Assembly (NCBI GenBank): GCA_037126765.1
Contig: JBBCBC010000037.1
Location: 9,119,263-9,183,262 of the forward strand
DNA length: 64,000 nucleotides
Origin: Stenogyne calaminthoides
Lineage: Eukaryota; Streptophyta; Magnoliopsida; Lamiales; Lamiaceae
Direction: 5' to 3'
Every line of letters begins with the position of its first letter. The first letter of the stretch is position 1. Below, piece by piece: positions 1 to 11,796 of this stretch. The position numbers were made by a program, and so were the translations under genes. The notes below the pieces were generated by a model. It worked only from the letters and a program-made list of their open reading frames with translations. It had not been told where the DNA came from and searched no databases.

Positions 1-78
1 CTTCATTGACTTGATATCTTCTGTAGACTCTGTATGGTGCTGTTATATAGTTAACATCTAATTGCCTTTTCAATCAAG

Positions 79-1363
79 GTCTTTCATTCCAAACTATCCA
101 GAAAAAGAAATTCAACAGTGGCGTGAAGAACGTAAAAGAAATTTCCCATCGAAAGCCAACATGGAGAAGGTTCGTATATGAGCAATATCCAAGTGTTATT
201 AGAGTATATTATCTGTCATTACATTATTTTCTTTACTGCAGAAAGTGAATGCAAAAGAGGCAGAGATCGCAGATGCAGTTGCAAAAATTAGACGACAGGT
301 ATTTGTACTAATTATTACATAACATCAATGAAGCTTGATCCTCCATCTTTCTTGTAAAGAATATGAACAGTGTCCTGATTATTCGTCATTAACAACTGTA
401 TGAATAATCTGCTCTCATTTTCTGAATAATTTGCCCTGGTCTGCTCTTATTTTGTTTAGATCTAATATGCAATATATTCCTAGGTACACTTTTATATTAT
501 TACATCTTATGTGCATGTTGAGATTTTCGAATCACATTCACTGAACTGTTTCCCCTCCATGTAATATTATGCCAATGGCTGACATATGCTGTTTTTACTC
601 TTTAGGGTCCAAGTTTGTTATCAGAGTAGCTGACATATTTATTGCTGACATATTTATTACTTTTATTCACCGTTAAATATTTGCTTATGTATGAATTGAA
701 CTTAGATAACATAAATTCAAATTTTGACAGCAACTGAAAGAGATATTGGCAAAGCAAGCTGAATTGGGTGTTGAAGTTGCAGAAATACCACCTTCGTACT
801 TATCAGATTCAGAGCAGCGTACAGATGGTAGGCAACTAAACAAAAATAAGCCCTTTGGTAAGAGGGATAGGTTCCTCAACAACAAGTTTGACAAGAGGGG
901 CAAATTCAACCGAAATGACCGATTCTCAAAGAGACAAAGATTCAAAAACAGTTCTTCAGCAAATCCACAGAACCAAAGTGATCGCTTTACTAAAAAACAG
1001 AGACCGGCTAATGGTTCAGAAACCAAAAAGGAGCCATCTCTGTTGAAGAAACTGTTGAGTTCCGAGATCAAGAAAGATAAGAAACATCTACTGCAGGTTT
1101 TCAGGTTCATGGCGATGAATTCATTCTTCGAGAACTCGCCTGATAGGCCTTTGAAGTATCCTGTAGTCATTGTCAAAGAGTCGGGTGATGAAAGTAAGAT
1201 TTTAGACGAGATTCCCGACGTGATGAAAGACGATACCTGTGCCTCGACTGGTTTAGAAAACAACATAGATTGTACTCGAAATGTAGATATTAGTAGCAGA
1301 GAATATGCTGATGATGGAGATGAAGATGAAATACTTAAAGAAGATGGAGAAATCATTGAATGA
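79..1363 (+). CDS. NUFIP1-like protein, 3' part (last three exons)
   Basis: Exons 79-169, 242-298 and 731-1363 join in frame, each with GT-AG borders, and end at TGA 1361-1363. The first exon encodes FIPNYPEKEIQQWREERKRN, which matches the conserved NUFIP1 domain (PEKEIxxWxEERKxNxPT). The family acts as an adaptor that bridges snoRNP proteins to the R2TP/HSP90 machinery during box C/D snoRNP assembly in the nucleus; that is family knowledge, not visible here. The last exon (211 codons) is low complexity, rich in Lys/Arg/Asn with several F-N-K/R-R-x-R-F segments, and ends in an acidic tail (DDGDEDEILKEDGEIIE). The gene starts upstream of the window, so its N-terminus is missing. The domain is short and recalled from memory, so the family call is good but not certain. 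Confidence 0.8.
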
Positions 1364-1458
1364 TGCTCCCTGCTTTATATTTCTGCCAATATTTGCAATA
1401 TGTATATAAAACTGTATTCGCCTGTGCTACTTTTTATTTTTTGCATCAATCAGAATAG

Positions 1459-1484
1459 TGTGTGTGTGTGAGCGCGCGCGCGCA
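1459..1484. repeat. (GT)n-(GC)n microsatellite in 3' UTR
   Basis: Alternating purine-pyrimidine run, about six GT units followed by about six GC units, located about 95 bases after the NUFIP1-like stop codon. It probably lies in the 3' UTR. This sequence type can adopt Z-DNA and usually varies in length. Confidence 0.85.
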
Positions 1485-2586
1485 CTGTTTAGTGCCAAGT
1501 TTTGAGAGCTGTCTTCTGCTCTATGTATGTTTATGAAATTGCCTACTATTTAATGTGGTTTTTACATTATTTAATCAATATATCAGATTATATATGAAAA
1601 TATAATATGCTTGGAATTAAAATTTGAATGTAATGTATATAGTTTGTGCATGTCAGTAAATTAGAGTAGCTAAAATAGCATTTAATCAGAGAAGAAACTA
1701 TACAAACTTTAAATTGATCTTTGCCGCCCATTTCTTTAACCAAATCAAGATGTTACAGTACAGTACATACATATTGTCCTCATGTAATAAATCGTAATTT
1801 ACACAAATTTGAAATTTCATAGAAAAACCTTGACGACTTTTTGTTATGTGCATAACTTTTTCCCCGGTTTGGAAAGCTCCATTGACTAGCGGTTCAGACT
1901 GCAACGCTTTTATTGACTGAAATTTATCTTCATTTATAAGATTTGATTATATATTTATTGTCCAAGTATCTTGTTTTTCTGTAATTATTACTATTAGTAG
2001 TGTTATTTGGTAGTAACAATTTAATGACGACGTGACTTGACATTGACAGTAATAGGATGTAGGGAAATAATTATCGTTGAACCAAAAATGTTATTTATAA
2101 ATTATAAAAACATTATCAAATAACAAGTCATTAAGTAAATATTATGAAAGTGGTTCAAAAGTTATAAGATACAGATACTACACATGAAGTAATAACCACG
2201 TAACGTTGATTACTCCAGTTTTAAACAATAAAATATCATACTAAATTATTACTAATAGAGTGTCATTTGTTTGACTCGAATAAATTCATTACGACGGAAA
2301 TAACTATGAATTTTAGGTACAGTTATATATTCATCCCAAACATATATTTTTAATTTATTATATAATTTGCATAACTATATTTCATCGATGATGTATACCT
2401 TTTCAACACATTAAAAAAGCTTAGAAATTTTATTTGTTTTGTTTACTTTTCCATTGTAATTTTTTGAATGTGAAAAAATAAAATGAAACAGATAATCGGG
2501 GTATAGGGGGATTTAGAAGGGTGATGATTTTTGTAAGAAATATCAGGGATAATACTTTGGTTGGCAATTATTAGGCATCAACTAGA

Positions 2587-2861
2587 TACCCCATCCGTCC
2601 TGATTTTGATTATTCGCTTTTCATAAATAACTATCCTAATTTTGTTTATTCATTTTCAAATAAGGCAATAAAATAATATTTCAATGTTATTTAATACTAT
2701 TATTTCTCTCCATCAAACCCACTTTACACCATTTAATACTATTATTTCCCTCCACCAAACCCAATTTACCCACTTTACACCATTTAATACTATTATTTTC
2801 TATTTTTTCTTAATCTCCGTGTCTACAGTAAATGAATAATTAAAAATAGGGCGGGGGAGTA
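2587..2861. mobile_element. MITE, Stowaway-like, copy 1
   Basis: A 275-bp element with ends TACCCCATCCGTCC and GGGCGGGGGAGTA, which are inverted versions of each other and include a TA at each edge. The interior matches the element at 4508-4782 nearly base for base, including the segment from 'tttctctcca' to the phrase 'gtctacagtaaatg'. The size, TA target site and CTCCCTCCGTCC terminal motif are those of plant Stowaway/Tc1-mariner MITEs. It has no coding capacity. Confidence 0.8.
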
Positions 2862-2988
2862 TTATATTAGGGATTCGTTTACACTTTACCGCCTTCTCTA
2901 TCATGAAATTCACTCTTAATTAATTATTTCTTCTTGAAAAACATTTCTTAATATAATTTCGACAAGTTAATTAATTTGGAAATGCATG

Positions 2989-3035
2989 TTAGAATAAAAT
3001 ACAGTACTAGTTAGAATAAAATACAGTACTAGTTA
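2989..3035. repeat. 22-bp tandem duplication
   Basis: The 22-base unit starting TTAGAATAAAATACAGTACT is present twice in direct head-to-tail order with no differences. It is non-coding and probably a slippage or fill-in duplication. Confidence 0.9.
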
Positions 3036-4507
3036 CATTGTGAAACGAATAATTTAGTTTTTTATTTTTTATTTTTTTGAAACCAAAAACGAATAATTTG
3101 TTGTAGCACGAATCTTGTCTTTTCCCAAGACTAATTAATGTCATTTCTATTTTTGGAAAAAATAAATTATTCTTGAAACGCATTTAAATTAAAGAGTTAC
3201 TTTTTATCCACTATTCTTATCTAATTATCTTTAAAGTCATTTAACTATTTCGAGTAATATGTTTTGACTTTTTCACCTTAAAATTGTCTTACACATAAGA
3301 AAGTCATTTAAAGACCAAAAACATATATGTAATTCTCATTGTTTTGAATTTAACTATTGCTTCTGAATATTTCACATAGATTTAAAAAGTCATTCAATGC
3401 CTATAATTGGTATTAAATGATTAATATAAAATTTGGGTGTTCGACATAAATTATTGTAATCTCACCAAAGGAGACATGCCACAACAATTAAGAAAAATGT
3501 AAAATAGGAAAAAATATTTATTTTTTCTTGAAAAATGATAATAGATATTTTGTAATTTTCATTTAAAACGTTAAACTGGAAGGGAAAGAGTATTTAATTA
3601 TCCTTTTATGTTGCACATTCATACTACTATTTTAAAAATCTGAGTAAATTGCTTAATTTGAACATATTACAAAAAATAATAAAATTTTAGGTGCATAATT
3701 GCAAATGGGGATTATTCTGGAACAAACAACTTTCTTCTAAAAAAGTAGTTAAAGAGATGGGAGGGTTTTATTTCTTATTTTTGGCAAATGGATAAAATAA
3801 ATAGGAGAGAGATAAGACATATTACTAGGAGAATGACAGATGGTAATCTGCTATTAATTTGAGGAGCAAGACCTTTTTAGTCATTTATTTGAATTTTTCG
3901 CCATCATTAATACCATGCAAATAAATTCAAAGTTTTTTTTTTTTTTTAATGACTGCTATGAAAATGAAATACTCCATTTAACAGCAGGTGAGTTTGGTGT
4001 GAAATGTTTAACAGCCCCTCTAATTAATCGCATTTCCTATTTTTCTTTTTAATTTTTAAAAATGTTTTTGTCAGTTATAAATGACTGCTATGAAAATGAA
4101 ATATTTATTGATATTGGAAGATAAAAACAGATGAAGTAATTAGTGTATATTTATAATGCTCCAGTTGATTCAATGAAACCAACACCCTCAATAATAAGAG
4201 TAATCTGAGAATGAACTGGAGTTTGGAATTATTGTGTTAATGTTTGGACATATATCTTTTCAGTTAAAACTTAATTAATTATATTAGTATTATTCTAATT
4301 GAATTGGTTCTATATAGTTTATCTGATGCATATATACGAAATATGAGATAAAAATTAGTATAATTTAATCAACGAGAGAATTGGTTAGACCAAATTAATG
4401 TCTTCTCATGAACCAAAAGCTAGAAAGTTGGTACGTTAATTATTAATTAGTAACATGATACAATACTGTATTAATCGTGGATAAATACCAATTATTGTAA
4501 TATTATA

Positions 4508-4782
4508 TACTCCATCCGTCCTAATTTTGATTATCCGCTTTCCATAAATAATCGTCCTAGTTTTGTTTATCCATTTCCAAATAAGGCAATAAAACAACAT
4601 TCAATACTATTTAATATTATTATTTCTCTCCACCAAACTCACTTTACACTATTTAATACTATTATTTCCCTCCACCAAACCAACTTTACCCACTTTATAC
4701 CATTTAATATTATTATCTCCTATTTTTTCTTAATCTCCGTGTCTACAGTAAATGGATAATAAAAAATAGAACGGAGGGAGTA
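4508..4782. mobile_element. MITE, Stowaway-like, copy 2
   Basis: A 275-bp element with ends TACTCCATCCGTCC and GGACGG-type GGAGGGAGTA. It is the same family, length and orientation as the element at 2587-2861. The near-identity of two copies 1.9 kb apart points to fairly recent amplification or a local duplication. Confidence 0.85.
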
Positions 4783-4793
4783 ATATAAGGGTA

Positions 4794-5066
4794 GGTCTCA
4801 AATACACCAGGTGCACGGATTTAGAATCCGTGCACTCTCCCCTATCCTACCCAATTTATTTAAATTTGTGTTATAAATTTTTTTTTTCAGTTTTAGTTTT
4901 GTTTTAACTTTAATTTCAGTTTTAGATTTTTTTTTACCCAACCCGGCCCGAGTAGTTCATGGTTCACTCGGCCCAAATGATTCATATGTAATTTAGGGCT
5001 CACTATTTAGAGATTAGGGTGTAGAGTGCACCAATTTGAATTGGTGCACTTGATGCACATGAGACC
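4794..5066. mobile_element. Short element with GGTCTC ends and subterminal palindromes
   Basis: The element starts GGTCTCAAATACACC and ends in the inverted form (GATGCACATGAGACC). Just inside each end is a near-perfect palindrome: GTGCACGGATT-TAG-AATCCGTGCAC on the left, and GTGCACCAATT followed by AATTGGTGCAC on the right. The interior is T-rich and non-coding. Related sequence occurs in three introns of the downstream ATPase gene and near 45.97 kb. I do not recognise the family. The structure suggests a non-autonomous DNA transposon. Confidence 0.6.
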
Positions 5067-5203
5067 CACTCATAACATAAACTGTGTTAGCATCATATTA
5101 TGATTAAACTATAATCAACACAAAAGCTAAATACAAAACTCGCATCACGTTATAATGGTTTCTATTTTAATATTTACGCCCAAACATAAATAATAAATTA
5201 AGG

Positions 5204-5539
5204 TTTCATTTGGTTCACGAGATTGACCAAGATAAGCCGAAATTACGAGATTGACCAATGTAGATCGGGATTAACATTTTAATCTCACATAATCGGTCAT
5301 TTGGTTTGTGAGTATAAAAATGTGTTTAATTTCTATATGGAGGGATATGTCTATATCATGTGGAATATGAAATTGACCGGGATTAATATTTTAACATCTA
5401 TATTAATTTTTTAATATAAAATTAAGAGTTACAATCCAACAATCCAAACATGTATTCATGTTTTCATTCAAGTAATTAGTTCAGTGAATCTAATCCTACT
5501 CAATCTTATAACACATAATCAATTGAACCAAACGTGACC
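5204..5539. mobile_element. Possible MITE with GTTTGGTTCAC-type ends
   Basis: The left end (TTTCATTTGGTTCACGAGAT) and right end (AATTGAACCAAACGTGACC) are imperfect inverted repeats. GTTTGGTTCAC-type ends are common in plant Harbinger-like MITEs. The edges and target duplication are not clear. Confidence 0.4.
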
Positions 5540-6822
5540 GAATAACGTTAAATAAATCCACATGATAACGTAATTAAACGGATAGATTTCATATATTTAA
5601 ATTAATTATCGGTGAAATTTAGGGAGAGAAATCATTATTATTAGCTAGAAGTTTCTAAATTTGTTAAAATGGATGATGTTTACAATTTCCAGTAGAAGCT
5701 TACAATAAAGTTGTTGAATAGCAAGTGACAACTATATAAATATAAAACGAGAATAATAATTTACAAATATCAGTGACGTAAATCTTAATACTAACAATTA
5801 TTTAAATAAAAAATATAAAAATAGTATAAGGACCTGTTTTTTTTTAAAGCATAAATTCATAATTGCAGCAGCCCTTTAAATGTGTGTGATGCTTCTAGAA
5901 GCAACAGAATAACATGACTAATTCAAAAAAGAGCAGCGCTCATACATCTGGAAGACGACTTTCTTTGCCCGCATTTAATAATCAACCCAAATTAAATTAA
6001 ATATTGAATTCCCATTTCAAGATTAGTCCAAATTATTGAATCCTAATTTTTTTCCCAGTTTCTTGCAATCTTCCACTTGTTTTCCTGTTTGAAGAAACTA
6101 ATGCGTTTGACTTTGAATTTTCTGGCGTATATTTCCAGAATGATGATGAATTATGCGTCAAATCAGACGCCGCCCTGTGGAAAATTCTGGCCATCTTCTT
6201 TCTGTATGGTTGCTCTCTTTATTGTGCAGCCCCATTATGCATAGCTATTATATTAGCTACTACCCCCCCATTTAATTAATGCTACGTATTTGATAGATTA
6301 GCCTTGCACAAAATTTATTCTTTTTCTGCTATACCTCCATTTGTTCATCAGATTGTTCCTTTCTATTCATGTTTATTGATTGTATCTAAAGGAAGAGAAA
6401 TAGTGAGCTGGTTCTTGTTCTTTACCTCACTGAATTTCAGTTGGAATTTTGTTGTGGGCTGTTCTTGAATTTGTGATTTTTGTGCTTTTTGGTGGAGATT
6501 GGAATCTGGGGTTTGTATAGATTTAGTTATTTCTGTTATTTTCTGGTGATTTTTGGGTAGGAATTAGAATCTGGGGTTCTGTTAAATCTTGGAAATTTGG
6601 TTCTTTGCTTATGTTGATCAGAGACTGGAATTTGCATAAAATTAGTGATTTTGGGTCATTTTGAATTTAGGTTTTTCAGATGAACTTTGTGCTTTTTGAA
6701 GGGTGTTTGTTCCTGAATTCATGGGCTCACAACACTAACCTTTATTGATTCTAGCTTCCCTGTCCTCTCTTCTTGTTGATAGTTTGATTCCCATTTCTTC
6801 TTATCCCATGCCTTCTTCTGGG

Positions 6823-9800
6823 ATGGATTCAAATTCCCAGATTGAAATGAATGAAACCCCTAATAAAGTTCCTGACATTATAAGAAATTCATCGTCCCAC
6901 CAAAGTAATTCCTCGATTCACTCGATTAATTCGAAGAACCCCAGTAGCCACTCTTTGAAGGAGGTGAGCTTTACTGAGCCTGTTAGATATGGCTCAAGGG
7001 GTGCTGATTCCAGAGGGCTTAGCACCTCTTATAAGGAGATTAGTGATGAAGATGCAAGATTGGTGTATGTAAATGATCCTCTTAGATCGAATGAGAAGTT
7101 CGAATTTTCAGGGAACTCAATTAGGACTTCCAAGTATTCACTCTTGACATTCTTGCCTAGGAATTTGTTCGAACAGTTTCGTAGAATCGCCTATGTTTAC
7201 TTTCTTGTGATAGCCGTTCTCAATCAGATCCCTCAACTGGCTGTTTTTGGCCGGTTTGCTTCCATTTTGCCATTAGCCTTTGTGCTATTTGTTACAGCTG
7301 TTAAGGATGCCTATGAGGACTATAGGCGCCACCGTGCAGACAAGATTGAAAACAACCGGTTAGCTTGGGTTTTGTCCGGTGATGATAAGTTTGAGCAGAA
7401 GAAATGGAAGGATGTATGCGTAGGGGAAATCATTAAGGTTTCTGCGAACGAAACTCTTCCCTGTGACATGGTCTTGCTCTCGACTAGTGATCCTACTGGC
7501 GTTGTGTTTGTACAGACCACCAATTTGGATGGAGAATCGAATTTAAAGACAAGGTACGCGAAGCAGGAGAGTCAAATGAAGAATCCAGAGGTGGAGAAAA
7601 TTAGTGCATTGATCAAGTGCGAAAAACCGAATAGGAACATCTATGGTTTCCAAGGAAACATGGATATTGATGGAAAGCGTATTTCTCTTGGACCTTCGAA
7701 CATAATCCTACGTGGTTGTGAGCTGAAGAACACCGAATGGGCAATCGGGGTTGCAGTTTATGCGGGCAGAGAGACGAAAGCGATGCTCAACAACTCGGGA
7801 GCTCCGTCCAAGAGAAGCCGTCTTGAGAAACGAATGAACCGAGAGATTATTTACCTCTCGATTTTCCTCGTGACGTTATGCACGGTAGTTTCCATCTGTC
7901 ATGGTGTTTGGTTGAGGCGCCACGATGATGAGTTGGATTTGATGCAGTTTTACCATAAAAAGGATTACTCGGAGCCTGGTGACGTGGAAAACTACGAATA
8001 TTACGGTTGGGGGATGGAGATATTCTTCGTTTTCCTTATGTCTGTAATTGTCTTTCAAGTTATGATTCCCATATCATTGTACATTTCCATGGAGCTTGTT
8101 CGTATCGGGCAGGCTTATTTTATGATCAGAGATGATAGAATGATGGATAAATCCACCAATTCAAGATTCCAGTGCAGAGCCTTGAATATAAACGAAGATT
8201 TGGGGCAGATAAAATACGTTTTTTCTGACAAAACCGGGACTCTGACTGAGAACAAGATGGAATTCCAGTGTGCAAGCATTGGAGGAGTAGATTATGACAA
8301 CGGGAAGGCAAGTACCGAAGATGGTGAAACTGGATACTCAGTTCAAGGTATAATGATTGTCTTTTTATACAATGTATCATTACCACACGTTATTGTTGTC
8401 GTACTCATTGTCTTTTTTTCTGTCTGTCTTGTATGGTGGCAGTTGATGGGGTGGTTTTGAGGCCAAAGATGAAGGTGAAAGTTGATTCAGAGCTTCTTGA
8501 TATATCAAAGAGAAAAGACACAGAAGAAGGGAGACACGTCCGTGAATTTTTTGTGGCATTGGCTGCTTGCAACACTATCGTGCCTCTCACTGTCGAGACC
8601 TCTGATCCTTCTGTGAAATTGATAGAGTATCAGGGGGAGTCTCCTGACGAACAGGCGTTGGTCTATGCTGCTGCTTCATATGGTTTTATTCTCGTTGAAC
8701 GCACTTCGGGTTATATAGTTATTGAGATCCAAGGTGAAAAACAAAGGTAACACAAAGTTTCTTTCTGAGCTTATTATTTTCCTATATTTGTTGCCATAAT
8801 TAGTTCACTTTTGTTGGAAATTTAATGATTGATTAAGCTTATGAGCTCTTCTGCCACAATGGTTTCTTGAAATTATGTTATCAACGATCAATAAAAAAAC
8901 AGCAATAATGAGCTTGTGTCAATCTTTGTTCCTTTGATGCAACACTTGGGCGCACCAGTTGCACTGTGCAATTGGTGCACAACTAATAATGTTCAATAAT
9001 AAGTTCAGTGAAAACAACTAATACTGACCAACTAACACCTTTTTAGTAAAACAACTAAGACCGACCAACTAATACTTTTTTAGAACAACTAATACTTTTT
9101 AGTAGAACAACTAATACTTTTTAGTAGAACAACTAATACTTTTTAGTAGGACAACTAATACTTTTAAAAAATGCACTTGAGTTGCACAATGCAACTGGTG
9201 CATCGAAGTACATTGCCTTTTCCTTTTCATTTTTTATTCAACAAAACTTTTCGCGTGCTGTATTGACATTCTTTCATTTGGTACTATTATGGCCACAGAT
9301 TCAACGTATTGGGTTTACATGAGTTTGATAGTGAACGGAAAAGGATGTCAGTTATTCTCGGATGCCCAGACGAGACAGTAAAGGTGTTTGTCAAAGGTGC
9401 TGACTCATCCATGTTCCGTGTGATAAATAAATCCTTAAACGCAAACATGGTAAGAGAGACTGAAACACATCTCCACGCTTATTCCTCAAAGGGCCTACGA
9501 ACACTCGTTATAGGAATGCGTGAATTGAGTGTTTCTGAATTCGAACAATGGCAGTCGTCTTATGAATCAGCAACCACAGCCGTAATGGGCAGAGCATCTA
9601 TGCTTCGTAAAGTTGCCAACAAACTGGAAGACCGCCTGAAATTATTAGGTGCCTCTGGGATTGAGGATAAGTTGCAGGAAGGTGTGCCTGAAGCAATCGA
9701 GTCTTTAAGAATAGCTGGTATCAAGGTCTGGGTTTTAACTGGGGATAAGCAAGAAACGGCCATTTCAATCGGGTACTCCTCTAAGTTATTGACAGGTACA

Positions 9801-11796
9801 ATGACTAAGATAGTGATAAACAACAACTCTAAGGAATCGTGTAAGAAGAGCTTGGAAGATGCTTTGCAACTCCAGAAGAAGCTCACAACCGGGGGTGGTA
9901 GTAGTCAACTTGCCTTAATTATCGATGGAACGAGCCTCGTTTATATTCTTGAGACTGAACTTGAGGAACAGGTAAGAGCAAACCACACTCCTTTCTCTAA
10001 TGTTTTCCGGTTTCATAATAGTATATGTTTGCATACGAAAAGTTATTTATTTTTTCCACATTGATCTTTTTTGCAGCTTTTCAAATTAGCTAGCAATTGC
10101 ACCGTGGTGTTGTGTTGTCGGGTTGCTCCATTGCAGAAAGCTGGAATAGTGTCCCTCATAAAAAAAAGAACCGAAGACATGACTCTAGCCATTGGTGATG
10201 GTACGCGTCATTGTATATGTGTTTTGAGGGTGTATTTTCAAACTCTACAAACAACTTCGAGATCACTTTTTAAAAAAAGCTGTGACAGGTAGCTTTTGAA
10301 AAAAAAAGTGATTCTGAAGTAAGAATAAAAGTCCGCAAGAGTGTTCTTATTAACTTGTCTGATTTGCAGGAGCAAACGACGTTTCCATGATTCAAAAGGC
10401 GGACGTGGGAATTGGAATCAGTGGACAAGAAGGGCGACAAGCTGTCATGGCATCAGATTTCGCGATGGGTCAATTCAGATTCTTGGTCGAGTTATTATTG
10501 GTGCACGGGCACTGGAATTATCAACGAATGAGCTACATGATATTGTACAACTTCTACAGGAATGCTCTCCTTGTTCTGGTCTTATTTTGGTGAGTATGCT
10601 TTAGTTGTATGATTTAATTTATGTTACAAGAGTAACACTTGGGTGCACAACTAATACTGTTCAATGGGACCAACTAATACTATTTAGTAAAACAACTAAT
10701 ACCATTTAAAAAAGCACTTGAGTTGTACAGTGCAAGTATTTGCTATGTTATAATAGTTAAAACCGGGTAGTTACTAGTTATGTAGTTTCATAAGATCTAT
10801 AAAACGAGCTTGAATTCACATTGACCGAACTCAATTCTCTTTAGGTACGTTCTGTTCACAGCTTTCACATTGACAACTGCAATCACCGATTGGAGCTCCG
10901 TATTATACTCAGTAATATACACGTCTTTGCCTACAATAATCGTGGGAATTCTTGATAAGGATTTAAGTAGAAGTACTCTACTAAAGTATCCTCAGCTTTA
11001 CGCGACTGGACAAAAAGAAGAAAGCTACAACAGCAAGTTATTCTGGGTGATGATATTTGACACTTTGTGGCAAAGCATAGCTTGCTTCTTTGTACCTCTC
11101 CTTGCTTACTGGGAGACTGACGTCGATCGTTCAAGCTTAGGGGATCTTTGGATACTCGCCATCGTTATACTCGTTAATCTACATTTGGCCATTGACATAA
11201 CCAGATGGTATTGGATAACTCATGCAGCCGTATGGGGATCTATAGTCGCCACGTTCGTCTGTGTCATGATAATCGACGCTCTGCCCATCCTACCTGGCTA
11301 CTGGTAATAAACATCTTCTTTTCTGAGCTCATGGGTCTCGTGTGCACTCATAGTGCATTTTAGAACCATGCTATTTGTTATATTGAAAGGTGCAAGTTGG
11401 TTACATTGAATCGTGCAGTTATTAATATGAAAAAATAGTTGCACGCTTCAGTATAAACAAGTTGCATCTTCAGTATAACAAGTTGCATGGTTCTACAATG
11501 CACTATGAGTGCACGGTGCACCTGGATGCATACAGGACTTAGGAAAATGAATTAGGAAACTAATTTTGGTGAATATATTATCATGCAGGGCCTTCTTTCA
11601 TATTGCGGATACAAGCTTGTTTTGGGTATGCTTGCTTGGTATCATAGTAGGAGGACTCATTCCACATTTCGTCGTCAAAGTTTTCGTGCAATTTTCCAAA
11701 CCGAATGACATCCAAATCGCAAGAGAGGCGGAGAAGTTCCAAGATTCAAGGGCGTCCCGTGCACAGATAGAGATGAACACAATTTTTTATCATTGA
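6823..11796 (+). CDS. ALA1: Phospholipid-transporting P4-type ATPase (flippase), ALA1-like
   Basis: Seven exons join in frame: 6823-8347, 8443-8746, 9299-9971, 10077-10200, 10370-10589, 10845-11303, 11589-11796, giving 1170 aa; Arabidopsis ALA1 is about 1158 aa. P4-ATPases flip aminophospholipids to the cytosolic leaflet, usually with an ALIS/CDC50 partner. Visible motifs are an N-terminal flippase signature (YSLLTFLPRNLFEQF), phosphorylation loop DKTGTLT with the catalytic Asp near residue 469, nucleotide-binding KGADSSMF, TGDKQETA, and the hinge GDGAND near 874-879. The C-terminal half carries the hydrophobic helices around LVHGHWNYQRM and ITHAAVWGSI. The start is ambiguous: ATG 6808 is in the same frame and adds five residues. 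A six-codon upstream ORF (6721-6738) lies in the leader unless a 5' UTR intron ending near 6753 removes it. Introns 2, 5 and 6 contain copies of a short GTGCAC-palindrome repeat. Confidence 0.95.
8943..9203. repeat. Palindrome-ended repeat with 22-bp internal array, in ALA1 intron 2
   Basis: The left end has GCACCAGTTGCAC facing GTGCAATTGGTGC. The right end has TTGCACAATGCAACTGGTGC. Between 9068 and 9165 the unit AACAACTAATACTTTTTAGT recurs about four times at a period near 22 bp. The element is non-coding and fills about half of the 552-bp intron. It resembles the repeats at 10634 and 11333. Confidence 0.65.
10634..10733. repeat. Short related repeat in ALA1 intron 5
   Basis: About 100 bases starting CACTTGGGTGCACAACTAAT and ending AGTTGTACAGTGCAAGT, with three ACAACTAATAC-type units between. 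It is a shortened relative of the repeat in intron 2. Confidence 0.6.
11333..11539. mobile_element. Short inverted-repeat element in ALA1 intron 6
   Basis: The left end GGGTCTCGTGTGCACTCATA is mirrored on the right by a segment whose complement reads GTGCACTCATAGTGCATTGT. The inverted arms share GTGCACTCATAGTGCATT and GAACCATGC. The overall GGTCTC end and GTGCAC core match the element at 4794-5066. It fills most of the 285-bp intron. Confidence 0.65.

Larger units (their letters stand above)
1487..6700. other. Intergenic spacer rich in short repeats
   Basis: About 5.2 kb of AT-rich DNA with no supportable gene. It holds two copies of a CTCC(C/A)TCCGTCC-type MITE, an element with palindromic ends, a possible third MITE near 5.2-5.5 kb, and a 22-bp tandem duplication, all listed separately. 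A short phrase (TGACTGCTATGAAAATGAAA) occurs twice, near 3950 and 4082. The last few hundred bases should contain the promoter and 5' leader of the P4-ATPase gene. Confidence 0.7.

Noticed and set aside
685..1356. 223-codon minus-strand ORF
   Set aside because: It is the exact antisense of the NUFIP1-like last exon. Its Ser/Leu-rich content comes from the Lys/Arg/Glu-rich codons of the real gene.
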